A DNA stretch of 64,000 bases from Streptococcus devriesei DSM 19639 (GTDB lineage Bacteria; Bacillota; Bacilli; Lactobacillales; Streptococcaceae), in the NCBI RefSeq assembly GCF_000423725.1, contig NZ_KE384084.1, forward strand, positions 310,001 to 374,000, read 5' to 3'. The translations under genes were made by a program, and so were the position numbers. Of this stretch, positions 49,100-58,102 are shown piece by piece (position 1 is the first letter of the stretch; every line of letters starts with the position of its first letter). Below the pieces are notes generated by a model. The model was not told the origin of the DNA. It did no database searches and saw only the letters and a list, made by a program, of their open reading frames with translations.

Positions 49100-50303
49100 G
49101 CTCCAGTTCCTTTCTGACAAAATCAAAAATAGCTTCCCGCTTATTTTCCAAATCACCTGCTACAATGAGCAGCTCAATTTGATTCAGGAGTTTCCCGAGT
49201 TTCGGACCCGGCTTAAGTCCCAGTTCTGCTATCAAATCGCCGCCTTTGACAAGAATGTCATGCTTATCGTGAATAGTAAGATCGGCGTTGAGGCTTCTAA
49301 TACGCTCAGCGTCAACAGCAAGACCTTGTGCCTTGCGAAGCTCTTCGACGAGCAGCATCAAATCCTCACCGTAGCGATAAACATCGGCCTTATCCGGCTG
49401 CCTCTTCTGACGCAAATCATAGATTGCTAAAATTTTCTCTACTGTTTTTTGAAAATGATTGGCGGTCTTCCATTGTTTCAAAAAAGACTTGGAATTTTTA
49501 ACATTCAGATACAAGAGCACTGCCGCCCAGGCCTGCTCAGACGTCGAAAATCTAAATCCTTCCGGTAAATCACTTAAAAGCCGCTGCCAATTTTCAGCGG
49601 AATTCTCCAGCAAAGGCAGGTGATTATAAGCCTGACTGGCAAGCAGGTAAGCAATCCCCTTGCGCCAAAAAGGAGCCTGCAGCAGCTTGTCAAACTCAAT
49701 AAAAGAGCGCTCTACAGAAATTTTTTCCAATAAGGGCGCATGTTCTTTCATGGCAGCAAAAGTCTCTTCTTCAATGTCAAAATCAAGATTGGCAGCAAAT
49801 CGCAGGCCTCTCATAATCCGCAGAGCATCTTCATTAAAGCGCTCAGCAGCATTGCCGACCGCCCGCAGACGCTTCTGATTTAAATCTTCTAAGCCGTTAA
49901 ATTTATCAATAACATTGGACTGCTCATCGAGAGCAAAGGCATTGATGGTAAAATCCCGGCGCTTCAAATCTTCTTCCAAAGAGCGCACGAAAGACACCTG
50001 ACTGGGTCTGCGGTAATCCACATAGACATCCTCAGTCCGAAAGGTCGTGACTTCATACTCATGACCGTTCTCTAAAACTAATACAGTACCGTGCTCAATG
50101 CCAATATCTACTGTTCGCGGGAAAATTTTCTTAGTTTCTGCCGGATAAGAGCTGCTGGCAATATCGACATCGTGAATGGGGCGGCCCAGCAAAGCATCGC
50201 GCACACTCCCGCCGACAAAATAAGCTTCAAAACCAGCCGCTTTAATTTTCTCTAATACTGGTAAAGCCTCCTGAAATTCAGAAGGCAGATGTTTTAATCT
50301 CAT
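49092..50303 (-). CDS. cca: CCA tRNA nucleotidyltransferase
   Basis: A 403-residue class II nucleotidyltransferase. The head carries [26 protein letters not shown] with the metal Asp pair, then [14 protein letters not shown], and the neck has [27 protein letters not shown], which reads the incoming base. It adds or repairs CCA at tRNA 3' ends. ATGA overlap with dapB, and GTGAGTGA overlap with the ABC-F gene. Confidence 0.95.
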   Translation of the reverse strand: MRLKHLPSEFQEALPVLEKIKAAGFEAYFVGGSVRDALLGRPIHDVDIASSSYPAETKKIFPRTVDIGIEHGTVLVLENGHEYEVTTFRTEDVYVDYRRPSQVSFVRSLEEDLKRRDFTINAFALDEQSNVIDKFNGLEDLNQKRLRAVGNAAERFNEDALRIMRGLRFAANLDFDIEEETFAAMKEHAPLLEKISVERSFIEFDKLLQAPFWRKGIAYLLASQAYNHLPLLENSAENWQRLLSDLPEGFRFSTSEQAWAAVLLYLNVKNSKSFLKQWKTANHFQKTVEKILAIYDLRQKRQPDKADVYRYGEDLMLLVEELRKAQGLAVDAERIRSLNADLTIHDKHDILVKGGDLIAELGLKPGPKLGKLLNQIELLIVAGDLENKREAIFDFVRKELERE

Positions 50304-51067
50304 AATAAATGTTCCAAACCGTAAACGAGCTGCCCTCGTTTCACCACTTCTTTAATCCCTAGGTTGACACCGCTCATGAACGAAATACGATCATAAGAGT
50401 CATGGCGAAGAGTCAGCCCCTCACCCTGTGCACCAAAAATCACTTCTTGGTGGGCAACAAGTCCCGGCAGGCGGACACTGTGGATTCTAAAACCGTCAAA
50501 TTCGGCACCGCGCGCACCAGCCAGTGTCTCTTCTTCATCTTCAGCTCCTTGTTTTTTATAGGTACGGGCTTCACGGATGAGTTCAGCTGTTTTGACAGCC
50601 GTTCCGCTTGGAGCATCTTTTTTCTTATCATGGTGCAGCTCAATGATTTCCAAATCCGGAAAATATTTAGACGCTTTAGCTGCAAATTCCATCAGTAAAA
50701 TAGCTCCGATAGCAAAGTTAGGCGCAATCAGGCCGCCTAGTTTTTGATCCGCCGACAGAGCTATTAAATCTGCAATCTGTTTTTCGGTAAAACCAGTTGT
50801 ACCAACGACCGGGCAAAAACCATTTTCCAAAGCAAAGCGGGTGTTCTCATAAGCGACTTTAGGCATGGTAAAGTCCACCCAGACATCGGCATCAAAGCCA
50901 ACCAAGTCGGCCTTATCCGTGAAGACAGGAACACCGTCAAAATCTTTTTCGCTGGCAAAAGGATCGAGCAGAGCTGCCAACTGGAGCTCACTGTCGCCTT
51001 TAACCATATCTACGGCTGTTGAACCCATTCTTCCCTTAAAACCTGCAACAATAACTTTAATACTCAT
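50300..51067 (-). CDS. dapB: 4-hydroxy-tetrahydrodipicolinate reductase
   Basis: A 255-residue enzyme. The nucleotide motif is [16 protein letters not shown], the catalytic His-Lys region [22 protein letters not shown] (about 145-166), and VVGTTGF is conserved. It makes tetrahydrodipicolinate for lysine and diaminopimelate; this group uses lysine in its cell wall. The other dap genes are elsewhere. It lies 11 bases after the DegV gene. Confidence 0.95.
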   Translation of the reverse strand: MSIKVIVAGFKGRMGSTAVDMVKGDSELQLAALLDPFASEKDFDGVPVFTDKADLVGFDADVWVDFTMPKVAYENTRFALENGFCPVVGTTGFTEKQIADLIALSADQKLGGLIAPNFAIGAILLMEFAAKASKYFPDLEIIELHHDKKKDAPSGTAVKTAELIREARTYKKQGAEDEEETLAGARGAEFDGFRIHSVRLPGLVAHQEVIFGAQGEGLTLRHDSYDRISFMSGVNLGIKEVVKRGQLVYGLEHLL

Positions 51068-51078
51068 TTTTCTTCTCC

Positions 51079-51924
51079 TTAAACGATCGGTACAGCTCCA
51101 AGCGCAAGCGCTCCTTCTCCCAGATGGGTGGCAATGACGCCGTCGAAAGGAACAATAGCTAAATTGTCTGTATAGCCATGCGCTCTTAAACGCTCCTGTA
51201 AATCTGCGGCCTTGTCTATGGCATTTGCATGGATAATATAAGCCATGTAATCGCCGTCTGCAGTGACATCATCTAAGATCGCAATCAGACGCTTAAGCGC
51301 TTTTTTCTCAGTTCTGACCTTCTCAAAAACCTCAATCCTGCCATCAGTAAAATACAAAATAGGCTTAATACTCAGCAGATTGCCCAAAAGAGCCGAGCCG
51401 TTTGACAAGCGGCCGCCTTTAACCAGATGATTGAGGTCATCTACCATAATGAAGGCATTGGTCTTTTCAATCATAACCTTCAGATTGGCTAAAATCTGCT
51501 CAAAAGAAAGACCCTCTTCACCCCATCTTAGGGTTTCCATGACCATCCATCCCATCGGGCTGGAGGTGATTTTGGTATCGGGAAAAGCGATGTCCAAGCC
51601 GGCGTATTCCTCAGTCAGGTACTGAATATTTTGGTGAAATCCTGAGATTCCGCTTGATAGGAAAAGACCGATAACATGAGTATAGCCGTCTTTTTCCAGC
51701 TTTGTCAGCAATGCATCCAGATCGGCCAAGCTAGGCTGACTGGTCTTTGGTAACTCTTTGGAGGCTGCCATTTTGGCATAAAACTCATCCAAGGTCAGAT
51801 TCTTGCCTTCAACATAAGATTTCCCCTCAATTGCAATCTCAATGTCAAGGATAAAAAGATTGCCGCTTGACGCAAAGTCTTCCGGAAGGTAGACCGATGA
51901 GTCTGTAATTACAGCTAGTTTCAT
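51079..51924 (-). CDS. DegV-family fatty acid-binding protein
   Basis: A 281-residue protein with DegV features: the N-terminal [18 protein letters not shown], then the lipid-site [14 protein letters not shown] and [27 protein letters not shown]. In Gram-positive bacteria this family (FakB) holds a fatty acid for phosphorylation by FakA. Which lipid is bound cannot be told. It follows the DUF1149 gene after five bases. Confidence 0.92.
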   Translation of the reverse strand: MKLAVITDSSVYLPEDFASSGNLFILDIEIAIEGKSYVEGKNLTLDEFYAKMAASKELPKTSQPSLADLDALLTKLEKDGYTHVIGLFLSSGISGFHQNIQYLTEEYAGLDIAFPDTKITSSPMGWMVMETLRWGEEGLSFEQILANLKVMIEKTNAFIMVDDLNHLVKGGRLSNGSALLGNLLSIKPILYFTDGRIEVFEKVRTEKKALKRLIAILDDVTADGDYMAYIIHANAIDKAADLQERLRAHGYTDNLAIVPFDGVIATHLGEGALALGAVPIV

Positions 51925-51929
51925 CTCTT

Positions 51930-52304
51930 TTAGAACTCCAGTGTAACGCCTTCTCTATCCAGCGCAATTTCAGTCACTTCATAGGTCATGCGTTTCAAAA
52001 TATCTAAAAGGGGTGCCGCTAAAGTCGCAACTTCTTCCTGTGAAAATTCACTGGGCTGATTGATTAGGCGATCTTTGATTTTGACCATTTGCGATAAGAC
52101 ACCGCTGAGCACAAACTCATCGCGCACAATCATAAACTGCAAGACAGCTATAACTGTCGTTTCGTTCAGTTCTTCATTTTTTTCAACTAATTGGAAAGTT
52201 ACCTCAACATCTGTTTCCGGTGTCCCGTTTTCTTTCTCCCATTCTAAATTTCTGGCATCGTAATGATACTGGTTGACAAACTCTTTTTGACGTACAATTT
52301 CCAT
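51930..52304 (-). CDS. DUF1149-family protein
   Basis: A 124-residue acidic protein. It matches the streptococcal DUF1149 family: NQYHYDARNLEWEKENGTPETDVEVTFQLVEKN at the N-terminus and FVLSGVLSQMVKIKDRLI. The fold is thought to resemble SecB, which would mean chaperone-like binding; that is not proven. It starts the DUF1149-degV-dapB-cca run with AAGGAGA. Confidence 0.82.
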   Translation of the reverse strand: MEIVRQKEFVNQYHYDARNLEWEKENGTPETDVEVTFQLVEKNEELNETTVIAVLQFMIVRDEFVLSGVLSQMVKIKDRLINQPSEFSQEEVATLAAPLLDILKRMTYEVTEIALDREGVTLEF

Positions 52305-52373
52305 TGTTTTCTCCTTGTTTCACATTACTTTTCATTATAGCACACTTAAAAACAAAATTAAAGAAATCCCTTA

Positions 52374-52895
52374 TCAGAATTTCTTTTGCGGATGCTTAGC
52401 AACGATGTCCGGATACCGTTCCAAAACAGCCTTTCCTTTGTCTGTGATTTGATAACCTCGAAGGTCAAACAGTCTTTCCAGTTCCTCATTGGAATAAACC
52501 TTGGCCAGAGCTTCCTCCACATCGCGGCGTTTCATTTTAGACAGGCCCTTGACATGCTGCAGCTGTAAAAATTCTTTTAGTTTTGGCATAGCCAAGTGCT
52601 TGAGAGACTCAAAAGCTGTATTCAGCCTGACATAGTTTCCCTGAAGAAGCCAATCTAATTCTTTTTGAGCGTCAATGCCATAGCTGGTATAAAAATACTT
52701 ATGGTGAGAAGACTGATTGGTATAGGTGCCAAAGCTGATCCGCCAGAGCATGATAATATGGCCGGGCAGCAGACCTTCTGCTGTGCGTACCATATTTCGT
52801 TTAGGGACAGGCTTTTTTAGGAGCTCCTCCTGATACTGCGGCGCAAAATAAGGCAGCTCAGCATGATTAGCATAGACTTGATTAAAATTTTTCAT
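52374..52895 (-). CDS. Hypothetical protein with a SAP-like region
   Basis: A 173-residue soluble protein; start chosen at the ATG at 52895 (MKNFNQVYANH). No Shine-Dalgarno is evident; a TACAAT lies only six bases upstream, so the mRNA may be nearly leaderless. Residues about 100-130 (LKEFLQLQHVKGLSKMKRRDVEEALAKVY) resemble a SAP-type helix-extended-loop-helix, and the C-terminus ends GYQITDKGKAVLERYPDIV. Similar proteins occur in phages and streptococci. Function unknown; possible nucleic acid contact. Confidence 0.65.
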   Translation of the reverse strand: MKNFNQVYANHAELPYFAPQYQEELLKKPVPKRNMVRTAEGLLPGHIIMLWRISFGTYTNQSSHHKYFYTSYGIDAQKELDWLLQGNYVRLNTAFESLKHLAMPKLKEFLQLQHVKGLSKMKRRDVEEALAKVYSNEELERLFDLRGYQITDKGKAVLERYPDIVAKHPQKKF

Positions 52896-52901
52896 GCTTC
52901 T

Positions 52902-52973
52902 ATTGTAACAAAAAAAGAGCAGGACCAAAATCAATTCTGCTTTAGAAATTGATTTTATCAGTCCCGCTCTTTT
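52902..52973 (-). terminator. Long terminator hairpin after the PAP2 gene
   Basis: Arms 52913-52936 and 52947-52973 form a long imperfect hairpin (core AAAAGAGC...GCTCTTTT, inner AAAATCAATT/AATTGATTTT) with a T run. The TACAAT next to the T run (52902-52907, minus strand) may be the -10 of the following gene. Confidence 0.78.
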
Positions 52974-53026
52974 AGCCGCTTGAAGCGCAGCTATTGCTTA
53001 AACCTTAATCAGAATAATCAAACCTG

Positions 53027-53530
53027 TCAGCTCCAAAACAGCAGACTGCCAGCCGCAAGGCCAATGAGGTAGCCGATAATAACATCTTTGGGATAGTGAA
53101 CACCGCCTAAAACTCGGCACAGGGCCAGTAAAGCAGACAGCAAAAGCAAAAGCAGACCCAAGAAAAGATTTTCGTGCAGGATGCAGACACTGATAACCGT
53201 TGCCGAAAAAACATGGCGGCTGGGCATAGACTGTCCCTTTGACTTCTTTATAATCAAAGGCTGAATTGCCCAAGCCTCATAAGGTCTGGGACTGTTAAGT
53301 ATCTTTCTTGCCAGTGACAGCAAAACAAAAGCTATTCCCGGAATGATGATATAAGGTGCCAAGACCCCTATCTTTTTTTGAGACCAAAAAAGATAAGCCA
53401 ACAAAGCCAAATAAAAAACAGGCATTAGTCTGGTAATCAGAATATTTGTCCATTTGATCAGTCGGATAAGCTGAGGTCTTGTTCGGATTGGTTCCGTCAG
53501 ACTTTCATAAAAAGCTGCATAATTTTTCAT
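53027..53530 (-). CDS. PAP2-family phosphatase
   Basis: A 167-residue membrane protein with about five helices. The phosphatase signature is split as usual: KILNSPRPYE, then SMPSRHVFSATV, then RVLGGVHYPKDVIIGYLIG, with the catalytic His residues. Substrates of such enzymes include phosphatidic acid and undecaprenyl diphosphate; the latter would link to cell-wall lipid recycling. No lipid genes are near enough to decide. Confidence 0.9.
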   Translation of the reverse strand: MKNYAAFYESLTEPIRTRPQLIRLIKWTNILITRLMPVFYLALLAYLFWSQKKIGVLAPYIIIPGIAFVLLSLARKILNSPRPYEAWAIQPLIIKKSKGQSMPSRHVFSATVISVCILHENLFLGLLLLLLSALLALCRVLGGVHYPKDVIIGYLIGLAAGSLLFWS

Positions 53531-53677
53531 CTGTCATCTACTTTTCTAAGAAATACCGGAAATTTGCCGCTGACTTTTTTCAGTTTAAATCTATTATAGC
53601 ATTTCTATTCAAATGCATCAGCAGCCAGCTCAAAAGCAGCAGCAAAGAAAACAAAATTAAGCAGACCTGCATCAAAC

Positions 53678-53706
53678 AAAAAAAGAGCGATTAGGCTCTC
53701 TTTTTG
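53678..53706 (-). terminator. Terminator at the end of the metE operon
   Basis: Hairpin AAAGAGAGC/GCTCTTT around CTAATC, with T runs on both sides. The stop codon of the upstream gene at 53691 is in the loop. Confidence 0.72.
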
Positions 53707-55544
53707 ATAACAGCTGTCTGTTTTTGAATATAATCAATTAAATCCAAGGTCAAATCATAACGTAAAAAAGGTGTAATCAGATAGATTCCATTAAAGTAGT
53801 TTAAAGCCTGATCGATCAATTTCTTGCTTTCTGCCAGTGCAACTGCCTGACAGGCCTCTTTGTCGTCCTTAACAGCCTTTAGTTTTTCCAGAAAGGCTTC
53901 CGGCAAATGGATTCCCGGAACTTCGTTGTGCAGAAAAACAGCATTGTTATAAGACGTTATCGGCATAATGCCAATGAAAAAGGGCTGATCATAAGCCTTT
54001 GTCAAATCGCCCAGCTGCTGGATGATTTCTTTATTAAAAATCGGCTGTGTAATAAAATAATCAGCTCCTGCTTTGATTTTACGCTCAATCAGACGGCTGC
54101 TTTTTTCGAGCTGACGAACATTGGGATTAAAAGCTGCTGCCGCTGTAAAATGGGTTGCCCTTTTTAAGCTGGCTCCGCTATAGCCTTTGCCTTGATTCAA
54201 TTGCTTAATCAAAGACAGTAATTTAAAACTGGTGGCATCGTAAACACTGGTCGCTCCGGGAAAATCACCAATTTTTGAAGGGTCTCCCGTAATCGCAAGA
54301 ACGTGGTCAAATCCCAGCACATCCATTCCCAAAAGACGTGACTGCAAGCCAATCATATTATGATCCCGGCAGGCAATATGAAGTAAAAAGGGTGTTGTCA
54401 TATCATCTTTTAATAGAGATGCCAGACTGAGATTGCAAATACGGGTTTTAGCCAGAGAATTATCTGCCAAAGTGATAGCAGCAATATTCTTTTTATCCAA
54501 GGCTTTAACTCCTTCAATAAATTTATCAATAGCTAAAGTCTTAGGAGGGTCAATCTCTGCAATGATCGTGACTTCTTTTTTTGCCTTATCTGCCAGCGTT
54601 TCTTTTTTGCTGATTTCATCAATGAGCTCTTGCTCTGTAATCAAAGGAGTAATAACCTTACGTTCGACCGGCTTTAAATTCCGGATACCGCGTTTAATCG
54701 CCCTCACATGGTCTGGTGTTGTCCCGCAGCAGCCGCCGATCAAGCGCACGCCTTCTTCCACAAAAAGCCGAGCACAGTATTCAAAATAGTCAGCATTCTG
54801 GCTGAAGCGATACTGTCCTTTTTCATTGTCACTGGCAAATGTTAAAAGGCTGGCATTAGGATAAGCAGACAGATAGCTTTGTGCAAAAAGGGGGACCTGC
54901 TTAAAAGACTGAATCATGTGATAAGGTCCCAGATGGCAGTTCAGCCCGACAATATCTGCACCCAGCATTACCAAATGACTGAGGGCTTCCACTAAGGGCC
55001 GGCCATCTTCTGTGATGCCTGCTTCATGAAGTGCCATATTGGTTATCAAGGGCAAATCAGTCAGCGGCCTTATCGCTTTCACGACAGCCTCTAACTCTTC
55101 CCTGTCATAATAAGTTTCAAGCAGCAAACCGTCCAGCTGCCCGGTTTCTAAAAGCGCCTGAGCCTGCTCAACGGTCTCTTCGACAATGTCTTCCAGATTA
55201 AGATCGCACTGTTTCAGCCCCCGTGAAGCTCCTATCGTTCCCAGAACAAAGACACTTTCTCCGGCAGCCTGACGAGCGATCTCAACCGCTTTTTGATTGA
55301 TTAGCTTAACATCATTGTCATAGCCAAAAGTTTTAAGACGGTGGCGCTTTGCTCCATAAGTATTGGTCTGGATGATATCAGCACCGGCATCAATATAGGC
55401 CTTATGAATGGCTGAAATACGTTCTGGGTGGCTGATATTATAATAGTCATGACAGGATTCCAAACCATCAGCATAAAGAAGGGTTCCCATAGCACCATCA
55501 GCTACTAAAATATCGGTTTTTAGTTTATCTAGCAATTTGGACAT
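53691..55544 (-). CDS. Bifunctional homocysteine S-methyltransferase/methylenetetrahydrofolate reductase (YitJ type)
   Basis: A 617-residue fusion. I prefer the ATG at 55544 (MSKLLDKLKTDILVADGAMG); an in-frame GTG two codons upstream is too close to AAGGAG. Residues about 1-290 are a homocysteine methyltransferase domain with zinc cysteines in VGLNCHLGP and IGGCCGTTPDH. Residues about 310-610 are a MetF-like TIM barrel (ITGDPSKIGDFPGATSVYD; FITQPIFNKEIIQQL). It should make methyl-THF and perhaps transfer a methyl to homocysteine. It lies downstream of metE in the same operon. Confidence 0.9.
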   Translation of the reverse strand: MSKLLDKLKTDILVADGAMGTLLYADGLESCHDYYNISHPERISAIHKAYIDAGADIIQTNTYGAKRHRLKTFGYDNDVKLINQKAVEIARQAAGESVFVLGTIGASRGLKQCDLNLEDIVEETVEQAQALLETGQLDGLLLETYYDREELEAVVKAIRPLTDLPLITNMALHEAGITEDGRPLVEALSHLVMLGADIVGLNCHLGPYHMIQSFKQVPLFAQSYLSAYPNASLLTFASDNEKGQYRFSQNADYFEYCARLFVEEGVRLIGGCCGTTPDHVRAIKRGIRNLKPVERKVITPLITEQELIDEISKKETLADKAKKEVTIIAEIDPPKTLAIDKFIEGVKALDKKNIAAITLADNSLAKTRICNLSLASLLKDDMTTPFLLHIACRDHNMIGLQSRLLGMDVLGFDHVLAITGDPSKIGDFPGATSVYDATSFKLLSLIKQLNQGKGYSGASLKRATHFTAAAAFNPNVRQLEKSSRLIERKIKAGADYFITQPIFNKEIIQQLGDLTKAYDQPFFIGIMPITSYNNAVFLHNEVPGIHLPEAFLEKLKAVKDDKEACQAVALAESKKLIDQALNYFNGIYLITPFLRYDLTLDLIDYIQKQTAVIKKRA

Positions 55545-55560
55545 GGACACTCTCCTTAAC

Positions 55561-57798
55561 TTAATTTCCCAGTTTTCTGCGAACTTCCTTGGTTGCTGCG
55601 ACTAAAACTTTAAGAGCAGCAATCGTTTCAGGTTCTTGGCGGGTTTTCAGCCCACAGTCAGGATTGACCCAAAACTGCTTAGGAGACAGTTTGTGCAGAG
55701 GTCTTTCAATATTGGCAACAACTTCTTCTTTAGTCGGCACGCGCGGAGAGTGGATATCGTAAACGCCTAAGCCTATTCCCAGCGGATAGACCGCTGTCTC
55801 AAAGGATTCGATAATATCGCCATGACTGCGGCTGGTTTCAATGGAAATCACATCCGCATCAAGAGCCCGGATAGAATCAATGATTTCATCAAATTTAGAA
55901 TAACACATGTGCGTGTGGATCTGCGTTTCATCTTTTACAGAAGAGGTGGCGATGTGAAAGGCACGAACGGCATCGTCAAGATAGGCCTTTTGTTTAGCCT
56001 TGCGCAGCGGCAGTCCCTCACGAAGGGCAGCTTCGTCAACTTGGATGATAGCAATACCGGCATCTTCCAGAAGCTTGATTTCATCTTTGATAGCGAGACC
56101 AATCTGATCAAAGAGCTGTCTGCGCGGAATATCTGTGCGTTCAAAAGACCAGTTGGTAATCGTGATTGGGCCTGTCAGCATACCTTTGACCGGCCGGTCA
56201 GTCAGACTCTGCGCATAAACCGTTTCACGGACAGTCAAGGGTTTAATGTGCTGCACATCCCCGTAAATAATAGGTGGTTTCACAGCCCGAGAACCGTAAG
56301 ATTGGACCCAGCCAAGCTTCGTCGTAGCAAAGCCAGCCAGCTGTTGACCAAAGAATTCGACCATATCAACCCGCTCAAATTCGCCATGGACTAAAACATC
56401 AAGATCCAAATCTTCCTGAATCTCAATCCAGCGTTTAATTTCACTGTTTATAAAGTCCTGATACTCTTCATCGCTGATGTTTCTGTGTTTCCAAGCTAAG
56501 CGTGTCCGTCTGATTTCCTGCGATTGCGGAAAAGAACCGATTGTTGTCGTTGGCAAAAGCGGTAACTGTAGCTTTTTCTGCTGCAGCTCTCTCCTCTTTT
56601 CAAAACCGCTGGCGCGTTTAGTTGCCGCTTGCTCCGCATTTTCCAATTCAACATTTCTAAAATCGGCAGCCTGAAGTGCTTCAAAATGAGCGATATGCTC
56701 TTGATAAGCGGGAGTTTCTCGGCCGTCCAGTTTTTCTGCCAGCAGTCTGACTTCCTGCAATTTTTCGTCAGCAAAGGCCAGACCATTCAGCAAAACAGCT
56801 TCCAAATCTGTCTCATTTTTAGCAGTAACAGGCACATGCAAAAGCGAACAAGAAGGCTGTACAGTTACCTCAGCAGCATTTTCTTTGATTGTCTTTAAGA
56901 GTTCGGCAGTCTTCACAAAATCAGAACTCCAGATATTACGGCCGTCAATCACACCCGCAAAGATTTCCTTATCTTTGAAAAGTCCTGATGTCAAAGCGGC
57001 AAGATTTTCTTCCAAACCATGAACAAAATCCAGTCCGAAAGCAGCAACAGGAAGCTGAGATAAGCTTTCAGCATCAATCAAAGCCTCAAAATAAGTCTGG
57101 AAAATAAACTTAACCTGCGGAATCTCCTTAGCAAAACAGCTGTAAACAGCCTTTGCTGCTTCCAGATAATCAGCCCCCTCATCAGTCACAAAGATAGGTT
57201 CATCAACCTGAATATAAACAGCTCCCGCATCAGCCAATTCCTTGAAAACTTGTTTATAAAGCGGCAGGAGGCTTTTTACAGCAGCAGTAAAATCCTCAAC
57301 ACCTGACGAGAGTGCCACATAGGTGATTGGCCCTGTGATGACAGGTTTAGCTTTGTCCCCTACGATCTCTCTTGCTTCCAAATAAAGCTCCAAAAGCCGC
57401 TTGTTATTAAGTTTGGGACGCTGTTTTGTCCACTCGGGAACAATGTAGTGATAGTTGGTATTAAACCATTTTTTCATCGAAGAAGCGACATTTTCTTTGT
57501 TGCCCCGAGCAATCGAAAAATATAAATCAATATCTGCTGCTTCTTTAGCAAAACGTTTAGGAATGATATTGAACTGCACAGATAAGTCCAAAATCTGATC
57601 GTAAAGCGAAAAATCACCGACCGGAATTAAGTCTAAACCTGCAGCTAACTGCTTTTTCAAAAAATCTCTGCGCAGTGCTTTTGCACCTGCAAGCAGCTCT
57701 TGCTGGCTAATTTTCTTGGACCAGTAAGATTCAATCAGCTTTTTCCACTCACGATTTTCGCCTAACCGCGGATAACCTAAACTAGAAACTTTTGTCAT
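55561..57798 (-). CDS. metE: Cobalamin-independent methionine synthase
   Basis: A 745-residue enzyme. I start it at the ATG at 57798 ([19 protein letters not shown]) behind GGGGAGGG; the longer frame is non-coding leader. It has two TIM barrels; the C-terminal one carries the zinc ligands in [12 protein letters not shown] and in NPDCGLKTR, with VDEAALREG between. It methylates homocysteine with methyl-THF triglutamate. Two MET boxes upstream indicate MetR/MtaR activation. Confidence 0.96.
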   Translation of the reverse strand: MTKVSSLGYPRLGENREWKKLIESYWSKKISQQELLAGAKALRRDFLKKQLAAGLDLIPVGDFSLYDQILDLSVQFNIIPKRFAKEAADIDLYFSIARGNKENVASSMKKWFNTNYHYIVPEWTKQRPKLNNKRLLELYLEAREIVGDKAKPVITGPITYVALSSGVEDFTAAVKSLLPLYKQVFKELADAGAVYIQVDEPIFVTDEGADYLEAAKAVYSCFAKEIPQVKFIFQTYFEALIDAESLSQLPVAAFGLDFVHGLEENLAALTSGLFKDKEIFAGVIDGRNIWSSDFVKTAELLKTIKENAAEVTVQPSCSLLHVPVTAKNETDLEAVLLNGLAFADEKLQEVRLLAEKLDGRETPAYQEHIAHFEALQAADFRNVELENAEQAATKRASGFEKRRELQQKKLQLPLLPTTTIGSFPQSQEIRRTRLAWKHRNISDEEYQDFINSEIKRWIEIQEDLDLDVLVHGEFERVDMVEFFGQQLAGFATTKLGWVQSYGSRAVKPPIIYGDVQHIKPLTVRETVYAQSLTDRPVKGMLTGPITITNWSFERTDIPRRQLFDQIGLAIKDEIKLLEDAGIAIIQVDEAALREGLPLRKAKQKAYLDDAVRAFHIATSSVKDETQIHTHMCYSKFDEIIDSIRALDADVISIETSRSHGDIIESFETAVYPLGIGLGVYDIHSPRVPTKEEVVANIERPLHKLSPKQFWVNPDCGLKTRQEPETIAALKVLVAATKEVRRKLGN

Positions 57799-57944
57799 AT
57801 AACCCTCCCCTATAGTTTTGAGGTTAGATCTGCCTAGATCTTTCATCTCATAACTATACCCTATTTTTTTATTTTGATTAAAATCATACTAAATAATCTC
57901 TTTCAAATCAATACTTTATAGGTTTCTAGCTTTTTATGCTTTTA

Positions 57945-57994
57945 TATAGTTTGAAACTATACATTAAGGGACTGTTATAGTTATTAGCTATAAC
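57945..57994 (-). promoter_or_regulatory. Two MET boxes upstream of metE
   Basis: A perfect 17-bp palindrome TATAGTTTGAAACTATA (57945-57961) matches the MetR/MtaR box known in streptococci. A second, weaker box TATAGTTATTAGCTATA (57976-57992, extended by GTTATAG/CTATAAC arms) lies 31 bp away, three helical turns. A -10-like TATAGT nearer the gene, about 57850, could be the promoter. The rest of the 304-base gap holds the fruA terminator. Confidence 0.8.
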
Positions 57995-58041
57995 AAAAAG
58001 AACACAAATCTGCTGCTGCCCAAAAACTTTAGATTGCCATA

Positions 58042-58066
58042 GAAAAAACCGGAACAAAGTCCGGTT
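58042..58066 (-). terminator. Terminator after fruA
   Basis: Arms AACCGGA/TCCGGTT with a six-base loop and six T on the minus strand. Confidence 0.85.
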
Positions 58067-58102
58067 CATTCTTTTTAGAATTTGACAGAGCAATTAAGGC
58101 TC

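Noticed and set aside
52998-53273. 91-residue ORF overlapping the PAP2 gene
   Set aside because: It is in another frame of the clear phosphatase gene and has no supporting start signal.
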